Made by a program: the position numbers and the translations under genes. Source: Cypionkella sp. (GTDB lineage: Bacteria > Pseudomonadota > Alphaproteobacteria > Rhodobacterales > Rhodobacteraceae). Taken from it: DNA of 64,000 bases. Below, one piece after another: positions 35,373 through 44,451 of the stretch. Each line of letters starts with the position of its first letter. Within the stretch, counting starts at the first letter, position 1. The stretch covers positions 54,424-118,423 of the forward strand of contig NZ_JAQGKQ010000050.1 in NCBI RefSeq assembly GCF_028290025.1, in the 5' to 3' direction. A model generated the notes under the pieces. That model was not told the DNA's origin. It made no database searches and saw only the letters and a program-made list of their open reading frames with translations.

Positions 35373-36860
35373 TTACTGCACCACGCCATACTGCGCGAAA
35401 TCTGCCAAAGGCTCCACCAGATCAGCTTTGGCGAACAGCGACGCCACGGCCTTTATGGTTGGTGAGGCGGTTCGGGCGGAGTCTTCGGTGCCATAGGTCA
35501 TCAGCAACTGCATCGCGCGCAGTTCTTTCGACCCCGTGTTGGTTAGCCGCAGGGTCACGTCGGCGGGAATTGCGACACTGTCGCCACGTTCCACCACGAT
35601 CATCTGGCCTTCACGCTCATAAACGCCGCCGCCATTTAGGAAGGTGAGCAGGCTGGGGCCGTGGCCCGTGCCGTTAACACGCAGCGAGGCACCGGGGGCG
35701 ACGACCAGCATCCGCATGTCGTAGCCATCATCTTTCGAGATGGTTTCGATCTGGCCCCAGTTGGTATCGCGCAGAAGGTGGCTGGCGACTTCGGGGCGGT
35801 TCAAGCCTTTGAGATGTTCAACCACCTGCTTGACGCTTTGGGCATGATCGCGGTTCATCACCAGCAAAGCATCCGGCGTATCAACCACGATGATGTCTTG
35901 CAGACCGATCACCGCAACCAAACGCGAGTCGCTTTGGATCAGCGAGTTTTGGGTATCCAGCGCAAAGACATCGCCGTTGATGACGTTGCCATGCTCGTTG
36001 CGGGTCGAGATTTTCTGGACGGCATTCCATGCGCCAACGTCGTCCCATTGGATATCGCGGGCCGGGGCTAGGGCAACGGCGGTGGAGCGTTCGAACACCA
36101 TGCGTTCGGTGGGTTCGGACTTGGCTTTGACGAAAGCGGTTTCTTCCAGATGCAGCGCGCCGTTGATCATCTTGCCCGCGCTTACGGCGGCGGAGACCGC
36201 GTAGAATGTCTCAGGCTCGAAGCGGTGGAACTCTTCGATCAGCACGTCAGCGCGGAATAGGCTGATGCCCGACGCCCAATAGGAATAGCCGCCGGAGATC
36301 AGGGCTTGGGCGCGCTCGTATGGGGGTTTTTCGATGAAGGTTTCAACGCGGTGCAAGCCGGGATAATTGGTGTAGCCACCGCCATCGACGATGTAGCCGT
36401 AACCGATTTCGGGGTATGCGGGCGGCACACCGAACAGCACGATGCGGCCATCGTCCGCCGCCTGCTGCATTGCGACAACGGTCGCGTTCAAATCGCCGGT
36501 GATGATGTGATCGGATGGTAGCACCAAAAGCTGCGCTTCGGGATCCTCGGCGACGATGCTCAGCGCAGCGGCCAGAACGGCGGGGCCGGTGTTGCGCCCC
36601 ATTGGTTCAGCAATCACCGTGCCGGTCAGTTGCAGATCGCGCATTTGCCGCGCGACGAGTTGAGTTTGCCCGGCACTGGTCACGATGATCGGCGATTTGA
36701 ACACGCCGCCGCGATGGCGCTGCAGTGTGGTCTGGAAATAGCTCAGACTGCCTTTGCCTTGGACTGGTTGAAACTGCTTGGGCTGCTCGACCCGAGACAT
36801 CGGCCATAGCCGCGATCCCATGCCACCGCACAGAACCAAGGGGTAAATCGACGTTTTCAT
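35373..36860 (-). CDS. algA: Mannose-1-phosphate guanylyltransferase (AlgA family, altered isomerase domain)
   Basis: The 495-residue protein has the guanylyltransferase signature LCGGMGSRLWPMSR at residues 11-24, PSDHIITG near 117 and the FIEKPPYERAQ block, so it should make GDP-mannose. In bifunctional AlgA the last 150 residues are a cupin phosphomannose isomerase with HHHRAEHW. Here the equivalent stretch reads GTGHGPSLLTFLNGGG, so the usual metal ligands are missing although a cupin-like beta pattern remains (VVERGDSVAIPADVTLRLTN). Isomerase activity is therefore doubtful and mannose-6-phosphate would have to come from another enzyme. Confidence 0.85.
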   Translation of the reverse strand: MKTSIYPLVLCGGMGSRLWPMSRVEQPKQFQPVQGKGSLSYFQTTLQRHRGGVFKSPIIVTSAGQTQLVARQMRDLQLTGTVIAEPMGRNTGPAVLAAALSIVAEDPEAQLLVLPSDHIITGDLNATVVAMQQAADDGRIVLFGVPPAYPEIGYGYIVDGGGYTNYPGLHRVETFIEKPPYERAQALISGGYSYWASGISLFRADVLIEEFHRFEPETFYAVSAAVSAGKMINGALHLEETAFVKAKSEPTERMVFERSTAVALAPARDIQWDDVGAWNAVQKISTRNEHGNVINGDVFALDTQNSLIQSDSRLVAVIGLQDIIVVDTPDALLVMNRDHAQSVKQVVEHLKGLNRPEVASHLLRDTNWGQIETISKDDGYDMRMLVVAPGASLRVNGTGHGPSLLTFLNGGGVYEREGQMIVVERGDSVAIPADVTLRLTNTGSKELRAMQLLMTYGTEDSARTASPTIKAVASLFAKADLVEPLADFAQYGVVQ

Positions 36861-36921
36861 TGCACGCTCCGCTAACTCATTGTCCGAGGTGAATTGGGAA
36901 TTGGATGGCTAACTTATTGAT

Positions 36922-37956
36922 CTAGAACCAAGGTTTCTTGATGATGGTCAGCTTGGCGAGTTGGCCAAGTTGATCCGGCTGCAACGGGGTTTCTGGGATC
37001 AGCCGCACCGGCAGACCTGCATCTGTGGCTTCGGCGCGCAGGCTGGCGGGGTCGGCTTTGGCTTTGATGGTGGTGCCGTCGCCGAAGGTCGCGTTGACAT
37101 GATCGGCGAAGGCTAGGGTCAGCACATCCGAGGCCGGGACGGTCGCTGTCAGCAACACAGGTGCATCGGCGGTGTGGACGTTCAGCATCGGCTCTCCGGC
37201 GCTGACGGTGGCACCGACGGTCGCGGCAAGTGCCGTCGCGGTGCAGTCGCAGGGCATTGAGATCGACAGCAATTCGCCGGAGATGGCGCGGATGGTGAAA
37301 GCCACCTCGCCCTTGGCGGCGGCGAGATTGACGTAATCGACCTGACCCGCGCTGACGGCGGCGAGGGTCATGCCGTCTTGCACGGCCAAACCGGGGGCGG
37401 TCAGAGGCTGAGTGAAGATGCGGTTATAGGCCAGCGTGCCGACAGCGGCGACGAGTGCCAAAGTTGCAAGCGCCAAGCCTGCGCTGCCCAGAATGCGGCT
37501 GAAGGTGAGGCGTTTGACGGCGACGCTTGCGGCACGATTGGCGGGCGATGGGATCGAAGGCGCTACACCAATCACCTCGCCCAGCGCCACCAGATCACCG
37601 GCGATGTAGGAGTTGATGAGGTGACGCAGTTGCGGCAGATGCTCGCCGGTTGGGTCAACGAAGTTAACCGTGGCGGCACCCTTGTCGCGGTCTAACGATT
37701 GCACCTTGCCCAGCACTTCCAGCGTGACGCTGAAACCTTTGAACGGGAACATGAAGCGCATCAGGCGGGTCGCGCCATCCATCGCAGGGTCCATCAGGCC
37801 GGTGATTTCGGCGGCGACCAAGGACAAACGCTCACCCTTGAATTGCCGACCGTCGATGCCGACGACGAAGGGAATATCCAGCAAAGGATGCTCACCTTGC
37901 ACTGGCAGAATTGGCAGCGGAGCCAGAGCTATATGTTCAGCGACTTGGGTGTCCAT
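36922..37956 (-). CDS. alg44: Alginate polymerase accessory protein Alg44
   Basis: The 344-residue protein has an N-terminal PilZ-like beta-barrel (residues 25-130), one membrane helix (ILGSAGLALATLALVAAVGTLAY, about 158-180) and a periplasmic HlyD-like half. This matches Alg44, which partners Alg8 and gates polymerisation by binding c-di-GMP. However, the c-di-GMP motif RxxxR followed by (D/N)xSxxG is not found: the first strands read HPLLDIPFVVGIDG and LSLVAAEITGLM. It is shorter than Pseudomonas Alg44 (389). A 20-base gap separates it from alg8. Confidence 0.82.
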   Translation of the reverse strand: MDTQVAEHIALAPLPILPVQGEHPLLDIPFVVGIDGRQFKGERLSLVAAEITGLMDPAMDGATRLMRFMFPFKGFSVTLEVLGKVQSLDRDKGAATVNFVDPTGEHLPQLRHLINSYIAGDLVALGEVIGVAPSIPSPANRAASVAVKRLTFSRILGSAGLALATLALVAAVGTLAYNRIFTQPLTAPGLAVQDGMTLAAVSAGQVDYVNLAAAKGEVAFTIRAISGELLSISMPCDCTATALAATVGATVSAGEPMLNVHTADAPVLLTATVPASDVLTLAFADHVNATFGDGTTIKAKADPASLRAEATDAGLPVRLIPETPLQPDQLGQLAKLTIIKKPWF

Positions 37957-37976
37957 TTCAGAAATCCTTCACGAAT

Positions 37977-39455
37977 TCAAACGATACCAGACAAAAGAAT
38001 CACGCCCAAAGTCAGCCATCCTAGGGCGAGGGAGTGGGAGAAGGTCGATGACCAGCCTTGCAGGCGTTGGCGCAATGGCACTCCGACGGCGCGGGCTTTG
38101 CGGGCTGATTGGCGGGTCCAGCGTTGGCGATCTAGGCGGAACAGCACGTAGCTTTTGACGGCTGCTCCGGTGATCTGGCTGAAGTAAAGCAAGAACGGGT
38201 AGGTGATCGGGAACGGCTGGAAGCGCACGGAGGCGAGTATCCAGCAGTAGCAATAGCGGGTGAACATCACCCAAGCGATGTAGACTGGCAGTGCGAGCGG
38301 CTCGATAAACACCGCGCCGAACAGAACGGAGATTGGGCCTGCAAGCGTGGTCCAGATGCCGACGCGCTGATCAAGGATCGACCACCAAGTGAACCAGCCG
38401 ATGCTGTTGGGCGACAGTGACAGCGCGCGGCCATTGGTGCGCAGCATGTTGCCAAACCAGCGCATCATCAGGGTCAGGGCGGAATCCACAAATCCGGGGC
38501 GCGGTTGGCTTTCCATCGACAGCGAGGCGACGTCGGGCAGGTAGCCCATCTTGTAGCCATTTTTCAGCAGCCAGAACCAAGTGGATTTGTCGTCGCCAGT
38601 CAGAAAATTGACCCGACCAAGCCGCCAATGGTCGATGAAATCGCTTTGAACTTGGTTGATGAAGCCTGCGTTGGTGGCAAGATCGGCACGTACCACGCTC
38701 ATCCGGCCGGTCAGCGTCAGCACGCGATCCGACAGGCCCATTGACGACATCATCACTTGGCGCTGGTTAAAGCGCAGCATGAACCAATCGCGGAACAGTG
38801 GCATGTCGGTGGCGCGGATCTCGACTTCTTCATCTGTCGTCACGGCACCCATATCGGGATTGGTGAAGAATGGTGCTGTGGCGGCGACGATGTCTTCCGG
38901 CACACAGCTGTCGCCATCGACAAACAGCACGATATCGCGGCGAGTCGGAGCTTCTCCTGCGATCAGGCGCAGGGAGCGGGCGAGCGCGTCACGTTTGCCA
39001 GTGCCTGCAATCTGATCGACCATCAGGCGGACGGTCGAGGTATCAATCGCCATGCGGTCAAAGATGTTGCGGATCAGGCGGGCGTCGGCGGTATCGACCA
39101 CCGAACACACCACCGTCGCACCACCAACCGAGGCAGCGGCGGCGCGGAATAGGGCTTGGTAAACCCGGGTCGTCACCTCCGGTTCGATCTTATAGCTGGT
39201 GACAAGGAAGTAGGCGTGGGCCGGGGTGGGCAGTGCCGCATAGGCAGCCATCGCTTGAGCCTTGCGGCGCGGGTAGACCCATTTCAGGAACAGCATCGCC
39301 CGCAGGAAGTTGGTGGCGGCCCAAGTGTAGCGCCATAGGCCAATCACACCGACCACCACCAAAGCAATGCCGACATCGCCCATCGCATGTAGCGGCAGGC
39401 TAAGCCCCAGCCAAAACATCACAGCGATGTAAGCGATATGTCCCAGCATCATCAT
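37977..39455 (-). CDS. alg8: Alginate-type glycosyltransferase Alg8 (GT2)
   Basis: The 492-residue inner-membrane synthase has N-terminal helices, a cytoplasmic GT2 domain with VLFVDGDSCVP (metal-binding DGD) and LTGDDKSTWFWLL, then C-terminal helices. It would polymerise mannuronate from GDP-mannuronate. The ATG at 39455 shares a base with the TAA of algD (TAATG), indicating coupling; the TTG at 39464 is less likely. Size matches Pseudomonas Alg8 (494). Confidence 0.92.
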   Translation of the reverse strand: MMMLGHIAYIAVMFWLGLSLPLHAMGDVGIALVVVGVIGLWRYTWAATNFLRAMLFLKWVYPRRKAQAMAAYAALPTPAHAYFLVTSYKIEPEVTTRVYQALFRAAAASVGGATVVCSVVDTADARLIRNIFDRMAIDTSTVRLMVDQIAGTGKRDALARSLRLIAGEAPTRRDIVLFVDGDSCVPEDIVAATAPFFTNPDMGAVTTDEEVEIRATDMPLFRDWFMLRFNQRQVMMSSMGLSDRVLTLTGRMSVVRADLATNAGFINQVQSDFIDHWRLGRVNFLTGDDKSTWFWLLKNGYKMGYLPDVASLSMESQPRPGFVDSALTLMMRWFGNMLRTNGRALSLSPNSIGWFTWWSILDQRVGIWTTLAGPISVLFGAVFIEPLALPVYIAWVMFTRYCYCWILASVRFQPFPITYPFLLYFSQITGAAVKSYVLFRLDRQRWTRQSARKARAVGVPLRQRLQGWSSTFSHSLALGWLTLGVILLSGIV

Positions 39456-40768
39456 TACCAGCAAATGCCCTGATAAGAGCCGCCCGAGCGTTTGCCGGCT
39501 TTGATGCGAGTGAGGTCGATCACCGGGTGGGTGGCTGCGTTCAGCTCCTCCAGCGTGTCGTCGTATTTGTTGCCGACGAGAACGATGTCAGATTTCGCCA
39601 GCAGTTCCTTGATTGTCGGCACCAGACGGTTCTTCAAATCAATGTTGTAATCGTTGCCACGGCCAGCGGCGCTCATGTCATTGGCGTAGGCTTCGTGCAC
39701 GAAGGGGTCATAAACGTTCAGCGTCATGCCCTGTTCGATCAAACGGGCGGCGAGTTCAGCCAATGGGCTTTCGCGCATGTCATCGGTGCCGGGTTTAAAG
39801 CTGATGCCGACAAGGCCGACCGAGGTGGAACCCGAGGCCATCACCATAGCTTCTGCCCGGTTGATCTGTTCAGCGTTGGCGATAAGCACGGCATCCAGCA
39901 GCGGCGAGGCGACTTCGATATCGGCCGCGATGGAGCGGAGGGCACGGACGTCTTTCGGCAGGCACGAGCCGCCAAAGGCAAAGCCGGGGCGCATGAAATA
40001 CGGGCTCATCGAAACCTTGTGATCCGAGCACAGGATCTTCATCACGGCTTGACCATCGAGGCCGCAAGCCTTGGCGATGTTGCCAATCTCATTGGCAAAC
40101 GTGACCTTCACCGCGCGCCAAGCGTTCGAGGTGTATTTGATCATCTCGGCTGAGCGCACATCGACGACGTTCACATCGCAGGGCAGGTCTTTGTTCAGCA
40201 TGGTCAGGAAATCAGCGGTCTTCTTTTCCAGTGCGCCGAACACGATCAGGCCGGGATCGTAGTAATCTTGGATCGCGGTGCTTTCGCGCAAGAACTCGGG
40301 GTAGTAGCCAACGCCGAAGCCTTCCCCGGCTTTCATGCCGGAAACTTCCTCAAGGATCGGGATACAGACCTTCTCCATCGTGCCGGGAACGATTGTTGAG
40401 CGCACGATCACCGAATGGAAACCGTCTTTGCCGGGAAGTGCTGCGGCGATCGCGCGGCAGCAGCTTTCGACATATTTCAAACCGATGGAGCCATCTTCAG
40501 CCGAAGGGGTGCCAACGCAGACAAACGACGCATCAGCGGCTTGCACAGCGGCGGCCGCATCCAAAGTGGCGGTGAGTTTACCTGCCGCGAAAACCTCGGC
40601 GATCAGCTCTGGCAGGCCGTGCTCAACGATGGGGGAAAGCCCCGCGTTGATCGCGGCGACCTTGCCCGGATCAACATCCACCGCGATCACTTCATGGCCG
40701 TCTTTCGCCAGACAAGCTGCCGAAACCACACCCACATATCCGATCCCGAACACGACTATTTTGGCCAT
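39455..40768 (-). CDS. algD: GDP-mannose 6-dehydrogenase
   Basis: The 437-residue enzyme oxidises GDP-mannose to GDP-mannuronate in two NAD-linked steps, the committed step of alginate synthesis. It has the NAD motif VFGIGYVGVVSAACLAKDGHEV at the N-terminus, the middle VKVTFANEIGNIAKACGLDG and the catalytic Cys in FAFGGSCLPKDVRAL. HKVSMSPYFMRPG is typical of AlgD rather than UDP-glucose dehydrogenase. The ATG at 40768, with AAGGACG upstream, gives the standard N-terminus; the frame to 40888 lies in the leader. It is first in the operon. Confidence 0.94.
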   Translation of the reverse strand: MAKIVVFGIGYVGVVSAACLAKDGHEVIAVDVDPGKVAAINAGLSPIVEHGLPELIAEVFAAGKLTATLDAAAAVQAADASFVCVGTPSAEDGSIGLKYVESCCRAIAAALPGKDGFHSVIVRSTIVPGTMEKVCIPILEEVSGMKAGEGFGVGYYPEFLRESTAIQDYYDPGLIVFGALEKKTADFLTMLNKDLPCDVNVVDVRSAEMIKYTSNAWRAVKVTFANEIGNIAKACGLDGQAVMKILCSDHKVSMSPYFMRPGFAFGGSCLPKDVRALRSIAADIEVASPLLDAVLIANAEQINRAEAMVMASGSTSVGLVGISFKPGTDDMRESPLAELAARLIEQGMTLNVYDPFVHEAYANDMSAAGRGNDYNIDLKNRLVPTIKELLAKSDIVLVGNKYDDTLEELNAATHPVIDLTRIKAGKRSGGSYQGICW

Positions 40769-40901
40769 TACAATCGTCCTTTTGAACTGGTTCTCTGCGG
40801 CGAAAATGCGGCAGTGCAGCATTAACGCCACCTTAAGGTTGCGCAAACAGTTTTGAAAAGTCAGGCTAAACCCCCACTTTTGACGCAATTTTTACGGAAT
40901 C

Positions 40902-40928
40902 CCCTACACCTAAAGGTTGGACGTAGGG
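40902..40928. promoter_or_regulatory. Inverted repeat upstream of algD, candidate regulator site
   Basis: CCCTAC (40902-40907) and GTAGGG (40923-40928) are perfectly inverted with 15 bases between, which themselves contain ACCTAAAGGT. It lies 134 bases before the algD start and 103 bases after the end of the LuxR-type gene. LuxR/FixJ-type regulators often bind such TAC/GTA dyads, so it may be the operator by which the adjacent regulator controls the polysaccharide operon. Confidence 0.45.
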
Positions 40929-41030
40929 CTAGACCGAAAGATTATGCCGCAATGCAGAAACAATGACTTTGACCCCAGGACACCCTATTTGGGTGTGCTG
41001 AGGCACGGACTTGTTCACGGTTTTGAAATG

Positions 41031-41699
41031 TCAGGCGATGCGCTCTTCCGATTGAACCCAACCGTTGCGAATCGCGTATTCGACGATGGCGCGGCGACCT
41101 TGCAGGTTCAGCTTGCTACTGCCCCGCGCCTTGTAAGTTTCAATGGTCTTGGATGAGAGGTCTAACTCCAGCCCGATCTCTTTCAGGCTTTTGCCGTAAG
41201 CGACCGACTTGAGAACATACGTCTCACGCTCGGTCAGATCACGGGTGCGCGGATTGGCGCGCGCGGGTTGTGAGTTGTCAAACAGATGTGCAAAAATCGG
41301 ATCAATGCAGGTAGCGCCGCCATGCACCGCTGAGATGGCAGCCTCTAACTGCTCTAGCCCCGCCGACCTTGGCAGCACGCCGCGGAACCCCGCTGAAAGA
41401 CAGGCGCGGGCCAGCGTTGTGGACATATCATTGGTGTAACTGATGATGCAGCGCGCGGCAAACCTGTCGCGCAAGCGCTGCGCCAGTTGCGATGGCAGCA
41501 AATCAATCTGCGCCGGGTCTAACAAGGCGATATCGGTCGCCTCAATAATATGGTCTTTGGCGGCACCCAGCAGATCAGTTGGCGTGAAAGCCAATGCGTG
41601 CATATTCGGACGCTTTTCGAGCAACGAGCACAGGCCCAGCGCGAACATTGGATCTTTGTCGATGACCACCATGCGGATCTTTTGGTCTTCAACGTTCAT
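41031..41699 (-). CDS. LuxR-family response regulator
   Basis: The 222-residue protein has a receiver domain (MVVIDKDPMFALGLCSLLE, with D14/D16 and the phosphate-accepting D61 in ALLDPAQID) and a C-terminal LuxR helix-turn-helix (TERETYVLKSVAYGKSLKEIGLELDLSSKTIETYKARGSSKL). The conserved receiver Lys is replaced by Arg (GVLPRSAG), so phosphorylation may be weak or absent. AAGGA precedes the ATG. No sensor kinase is adjacent. Placed just upstream of algD on the same strand, it is the most likely local regulator of that operon. Confidence 0.87.
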   Translation of the reverse strand: MNVEDQKIRMVVIDKDPMFALGLCSLLEKRPNMHALAFTPTDLLGAAKDHIIEATDIALLDPAQIDLLPSQLAQRLRDRFAARCIISYTNDMSTTLARACLSAGFRGVLPRSAGLEQLEAAISAVHGGATCIDPIFAHLFDNSQPARANPRTRDLTERETYVLKSVAYGKSLKEIGLELDLSSKTIETYKARGSSKLNLQGRRAIVEYAIRNGWVQSEERIA

Positions 41700-42035
41700 A
41701 CTATTTCCTTGGTATCGCCTGCGCCGGGCACGACGCCAGAATGGCGACTCGGGCGAAAACGGCTAAATTGTTAACGCGTCCCCTCTCTGGAACAAGTCGA
41801 CTAATCTACCTACAGTTGCACAATATCGTATGTTATTGCGACGCTACAATGACGCGGTGCAGCAATTCGATGACTTTTGCTAAACCTACGGGAAATTGGG
41901 CAAAATTGCGCTCAACTGCTTACAAGAAGGGCTGATTGGAAGCTGGCATGTAAGCTTTTGCCTTACGTGCGTGTCAGGGGAAAGCCGTGAGCTCGGGCTG
42001 CCTTTTGATGACGTTTGCATACGCGGCATGTAGAT
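41700..42035. other. Intergenic region upstream of the LuxR-type gene
   Basis: No gene is seen in these 336 bases. The part next to the regulator is AT-richer (CAATATCGTATGTTATTG near 41821-41838) and probably holds its promoter. No clear operator palindrome was found. Confidence 0.5.
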
Positions 42036-42051
42036 TAGGCTGATCAGCCTA
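42036..42051 (-). terminator. Perfect palindrome spanning the stop of the RTX gene
   Basis: TAGGCTGATCAGCCTA is a perfect 16-base palindrome that contains the TGA stop of the gene ending at 42044. It may fold into a 3' end hairpin, though no T tract follows on the minus strand. Confidence 0.45.
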
Positions 42052-44068
42052 GCAGGTAGTCGTGCAGTGCTGACGCGCTCACATTCGACAGAATCAAAGA
42101 ATCTCCCAGATCAGATGTGAGGGTGAGGTAGCTCACGCCACTGCGCACATGTCTTGAGATCGTAAAATCATCTGAAGAACGGGCGACGCCGTGGCTCCAA
42201 TGGTCAAGCGATTCTGCCAGATCAGGATTGGAGAACCCGAAGAACACCAAAGTGTCGTGCTGGCCAAAGCTGAAGTCGCGCACGGAATTGGTGCCTTTGC
42301 TGGCGATGAACACATCGGCATCCACGCCACCGATCAGGCCGTTGTTACCTGTGCCACCATTCAGGGTATCCCGACCCATTCCACCCGAAAGGCTGTCGTT
42401 ACCACCGCCACCGTTCAAGAGATCATTGCCAGCGTAGCCGTGAAGTTGGTCATTTCCGCCTTCACCGAACAAGAGATTGCTGCCTGTGTTGCCCATGATC
42501 TGATTGGCCTTGGCGTTGCCAACGAAATCGAGATTGGCACTTCCGCCGAGCTTCACATTAACCACCGATGCAGCCGCAGCCGAAGGGATCGCCAGATCCA
42601 ACTTGCCAAGCGAGGTGCCCGCAGAGGTCAGTGTCGGCAAGGCGCTTAAGGGTTTGACGCCATCGCTGAACTGAAACTCTTCCATGCCAGAAATGAAACT
42701 GTAGCCCAGCGCGCTTAGGATCACATCTTGCCCGGCTATGGTTGTCAGCAGAACATCCGCGCTTTTCACGCCGAAAACCAGCCGATCAGTGCCTTGCCCG
42801 CCGATAATGGTATCCTGTCCCGCTGAGGCCAGCACCAGATCAGAACCGGTGCCAAGATCAATCTTGTCGTTGCCTGCACCGCCTACGACGCTGTCATTGC
42901 CTGATAGTGTGCTGATCGTCGCCCCGGTATCCACCGCCACCAAGGCATCTGCACGCACCGTTGCTACTACGTTGGCGAATTTGATCACGTTGGTATCGGG
43001 ATTGGTCGGCGCGCCGTATGTGGTGCCTTCGTTGAAGAAACTAACCGATGCCATATAGCTTTGCTGTGCCGTGCTGCGGACCGAATTGTTCACGATGATG
43101 ACGTTGTCGTGGTCTAATCCACCGTGGAAATTGATGTCACGGTTGGTGAAATCGACCTGAACCGTGTTGTTGGCAGCCGAGGTATAGCTGGCGAACAGCA
43201 CAGCATGGCGGGTATCCACTGCTTTCAGATTGGTGAACGTGCAGTTGTATATGTCGCGCAGCCAAAACGCATAGCCGTTGCCACCGTCGCCCTTGTTCTG
43301 GGCGCCCGTCACCGTCACATCATCAACCACGGCATCAATCGAACGCCCGAGCACCAGACCGTTGGAGCCCGGCTGCACGATGTCAACATTCTGCACCACT
43401 GTATGCACCGAGCTGTTGACCAGCATCATAATGCCGCCATCTTCGGCTGCGTTGCCATTGGTGAAGTTGGCAGGGTTGGCGGTGCCGTATGCGCTCTTGA
43501 ACGTCAGATTGCGCACCGTCACATCCTCGACCACATCTGCGATGCCGACGGTCGTGGTCTTGGCATCGAAATCAAATGGCAGCGGTCGGTCTAACACGAC
43601 GGTATTGCCGTTAACCGCAGTGACGACGACCATGGCGGTGCGCAGTGGCTTGTCCTGTTGCCAAAGCGTATCGCCAATCTCTTTGAACAATGCCGCATCA
43701 TTCGGCCGCTCAATCCACAGCACATCGCCGACCTTCATCGTGTGGTTGGTCAAATGCAGACTGGACGAGCCTTCATTCGCGGCTGCGCTCAAACGGGTGA
43801 TGCCGGTTTCAACCTCGCGAAACAGCGTGCTGCCAACTTGCAACGCAGGCGCACCCGCGAGTGCCTTTGAGGCAATGATCGTCACATTGCCCTGACCTTC
43901 GAGCGTGATGCCGTCTTTGTTCAGCACGACGGTTTTGTTGAAAGTGTACGTGCCCTGTTGCAAGACGATATGGGTGCCCGCGCTGGCGGAGTTAATTGCG
44001 GCTTGAATTGTGGCTGCCGAGCTTCCGGCGGCAATCGTTATCAGCTTGGAGGAGAGAGCAGCGGCCAT
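42044..44068 (-). CDS. Secreted beta-helix protein with RTX calcium-binding repeats
   Basis: The 674-residue protein lacks an N-terminal signal peptide, as type I secretion substrates do. Residues about 1-390 form a pectate-lyase-like parallel beta-helix (ATIQAAINSASAGTHIVLQQGTY at the start; GGNGYAFWLRDIYNCTF; DTRHAVLFASYTS; DINFHGGLDHDN). RTX nonapeptides follow in two groups (LSGNDSVVGGAGNDKIDLG; GYAGNDLLNGGGGNDSLSGG). Extracellular alginate epimerases of Azotobacter share this plan, but their DPHE catalytic motif is not present, so lyase, hydrolase or structural roles remain open. The start at 44068 follows AGGTG. No type I exporter is nearby. Confidence 0.8.
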   Translation of the reverse strand: MAAALSSKLITIAAGSSAATIQAAINSASAGTHIVLQQGTYTFNKTVVLNKDGITLEGQGNVTIIASKALAGAPALQVGSTLFREVETGITRLSAAANEGSSSLHLTNHTMKVGDVLWIERPNDAALFKEIGDTLWQQDKPLRTAMVVVTAVNGNTVVLDRPLPFDFDAKTTTVGIADVVEDVTVRNLTFKSAYGTANPANFTNGNAAEDGGIMMLVNSSVHTVVQNVDIVQPGSNGLVLGRSIDAVVDDVTVTGAQNKGDGGNGYAFWLRDIYNCTFTNLKAVDTRHAVLFASYTSAANNTVQVDFTNRDINFHGGLDHDNVIIVNNSVRSTAQQSYMASVSFFNEGTTYGAPTNPDTNVIKFANVVATVRADALVAVDTGATISTLSGNDSVVGGAGNDKIDLGTGSDLVLASAGQDTIIGGQGTDRLVFGVKSADVLLTTIAGQDVILSALGYSFISGMEEFQFSDGVKPLSALPTLTSAGTSLGKLDLAIPSAAAASVVNVKLGGSANLDFVGNAKANQIMGNTGSNLLFGEGGNDQLHGYAGNDLLNGGGGNDSLSGGMGRDTLNGGTGNNGLIGGVDADVFIASKGTNSVRDFSFGQHDTLVFFGFSNPDLAESLDHWSHGVARSSDDFTISRHVRSGVSYLTLTSDLGDSLILSNVSASALHDYLLG

Positions 44069-44451
44069 GAAACACCTATGAGCTTGAGCAACAGACCCTA
44101 TTTGGCTGCGATCCAAATCGGGCGGGAATGTGGTGGGGTTGTGTCGGCGGTGCGCAAAGTGCGCTACAAGGGTTTTCCCTGACAATCACCTGTCGGTCTA
44201 TACCCGCGTAATGATTGATAGCACGGAAACAATCAGAAGTCACTGTTTCTGCGCAATTAAAGCGTGACCAAATTTGGACCGTTGCAATCATGCCGTGTGT
44301 GAATGATTCGCTTCGCTTTCAGACCAGAGGCGGCAGGCTTGCGTGGTGACAGCGGTTCCGATAGGCTGGGTCGATAAAGAATTTCTTAACAGGTTAATGC
44401 GTTTATTGCTTTCTTACCGACCTGTGCCCCGCGCGATTTAGGAGCTTTTTG
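44069..44451. other. Divergent intergenic region between the RTX gene and the YceI-OmpA operon
   Basis: No gene is seen in these 383 bases. The stretch must contain the promoters of both flanking divergent genes. The last 80 bases before the OmpA-type gene are AT-richer (AAAGAATTTCTTAACAGGTTAATG). No operator can be assigned. Confidence 0.5.
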
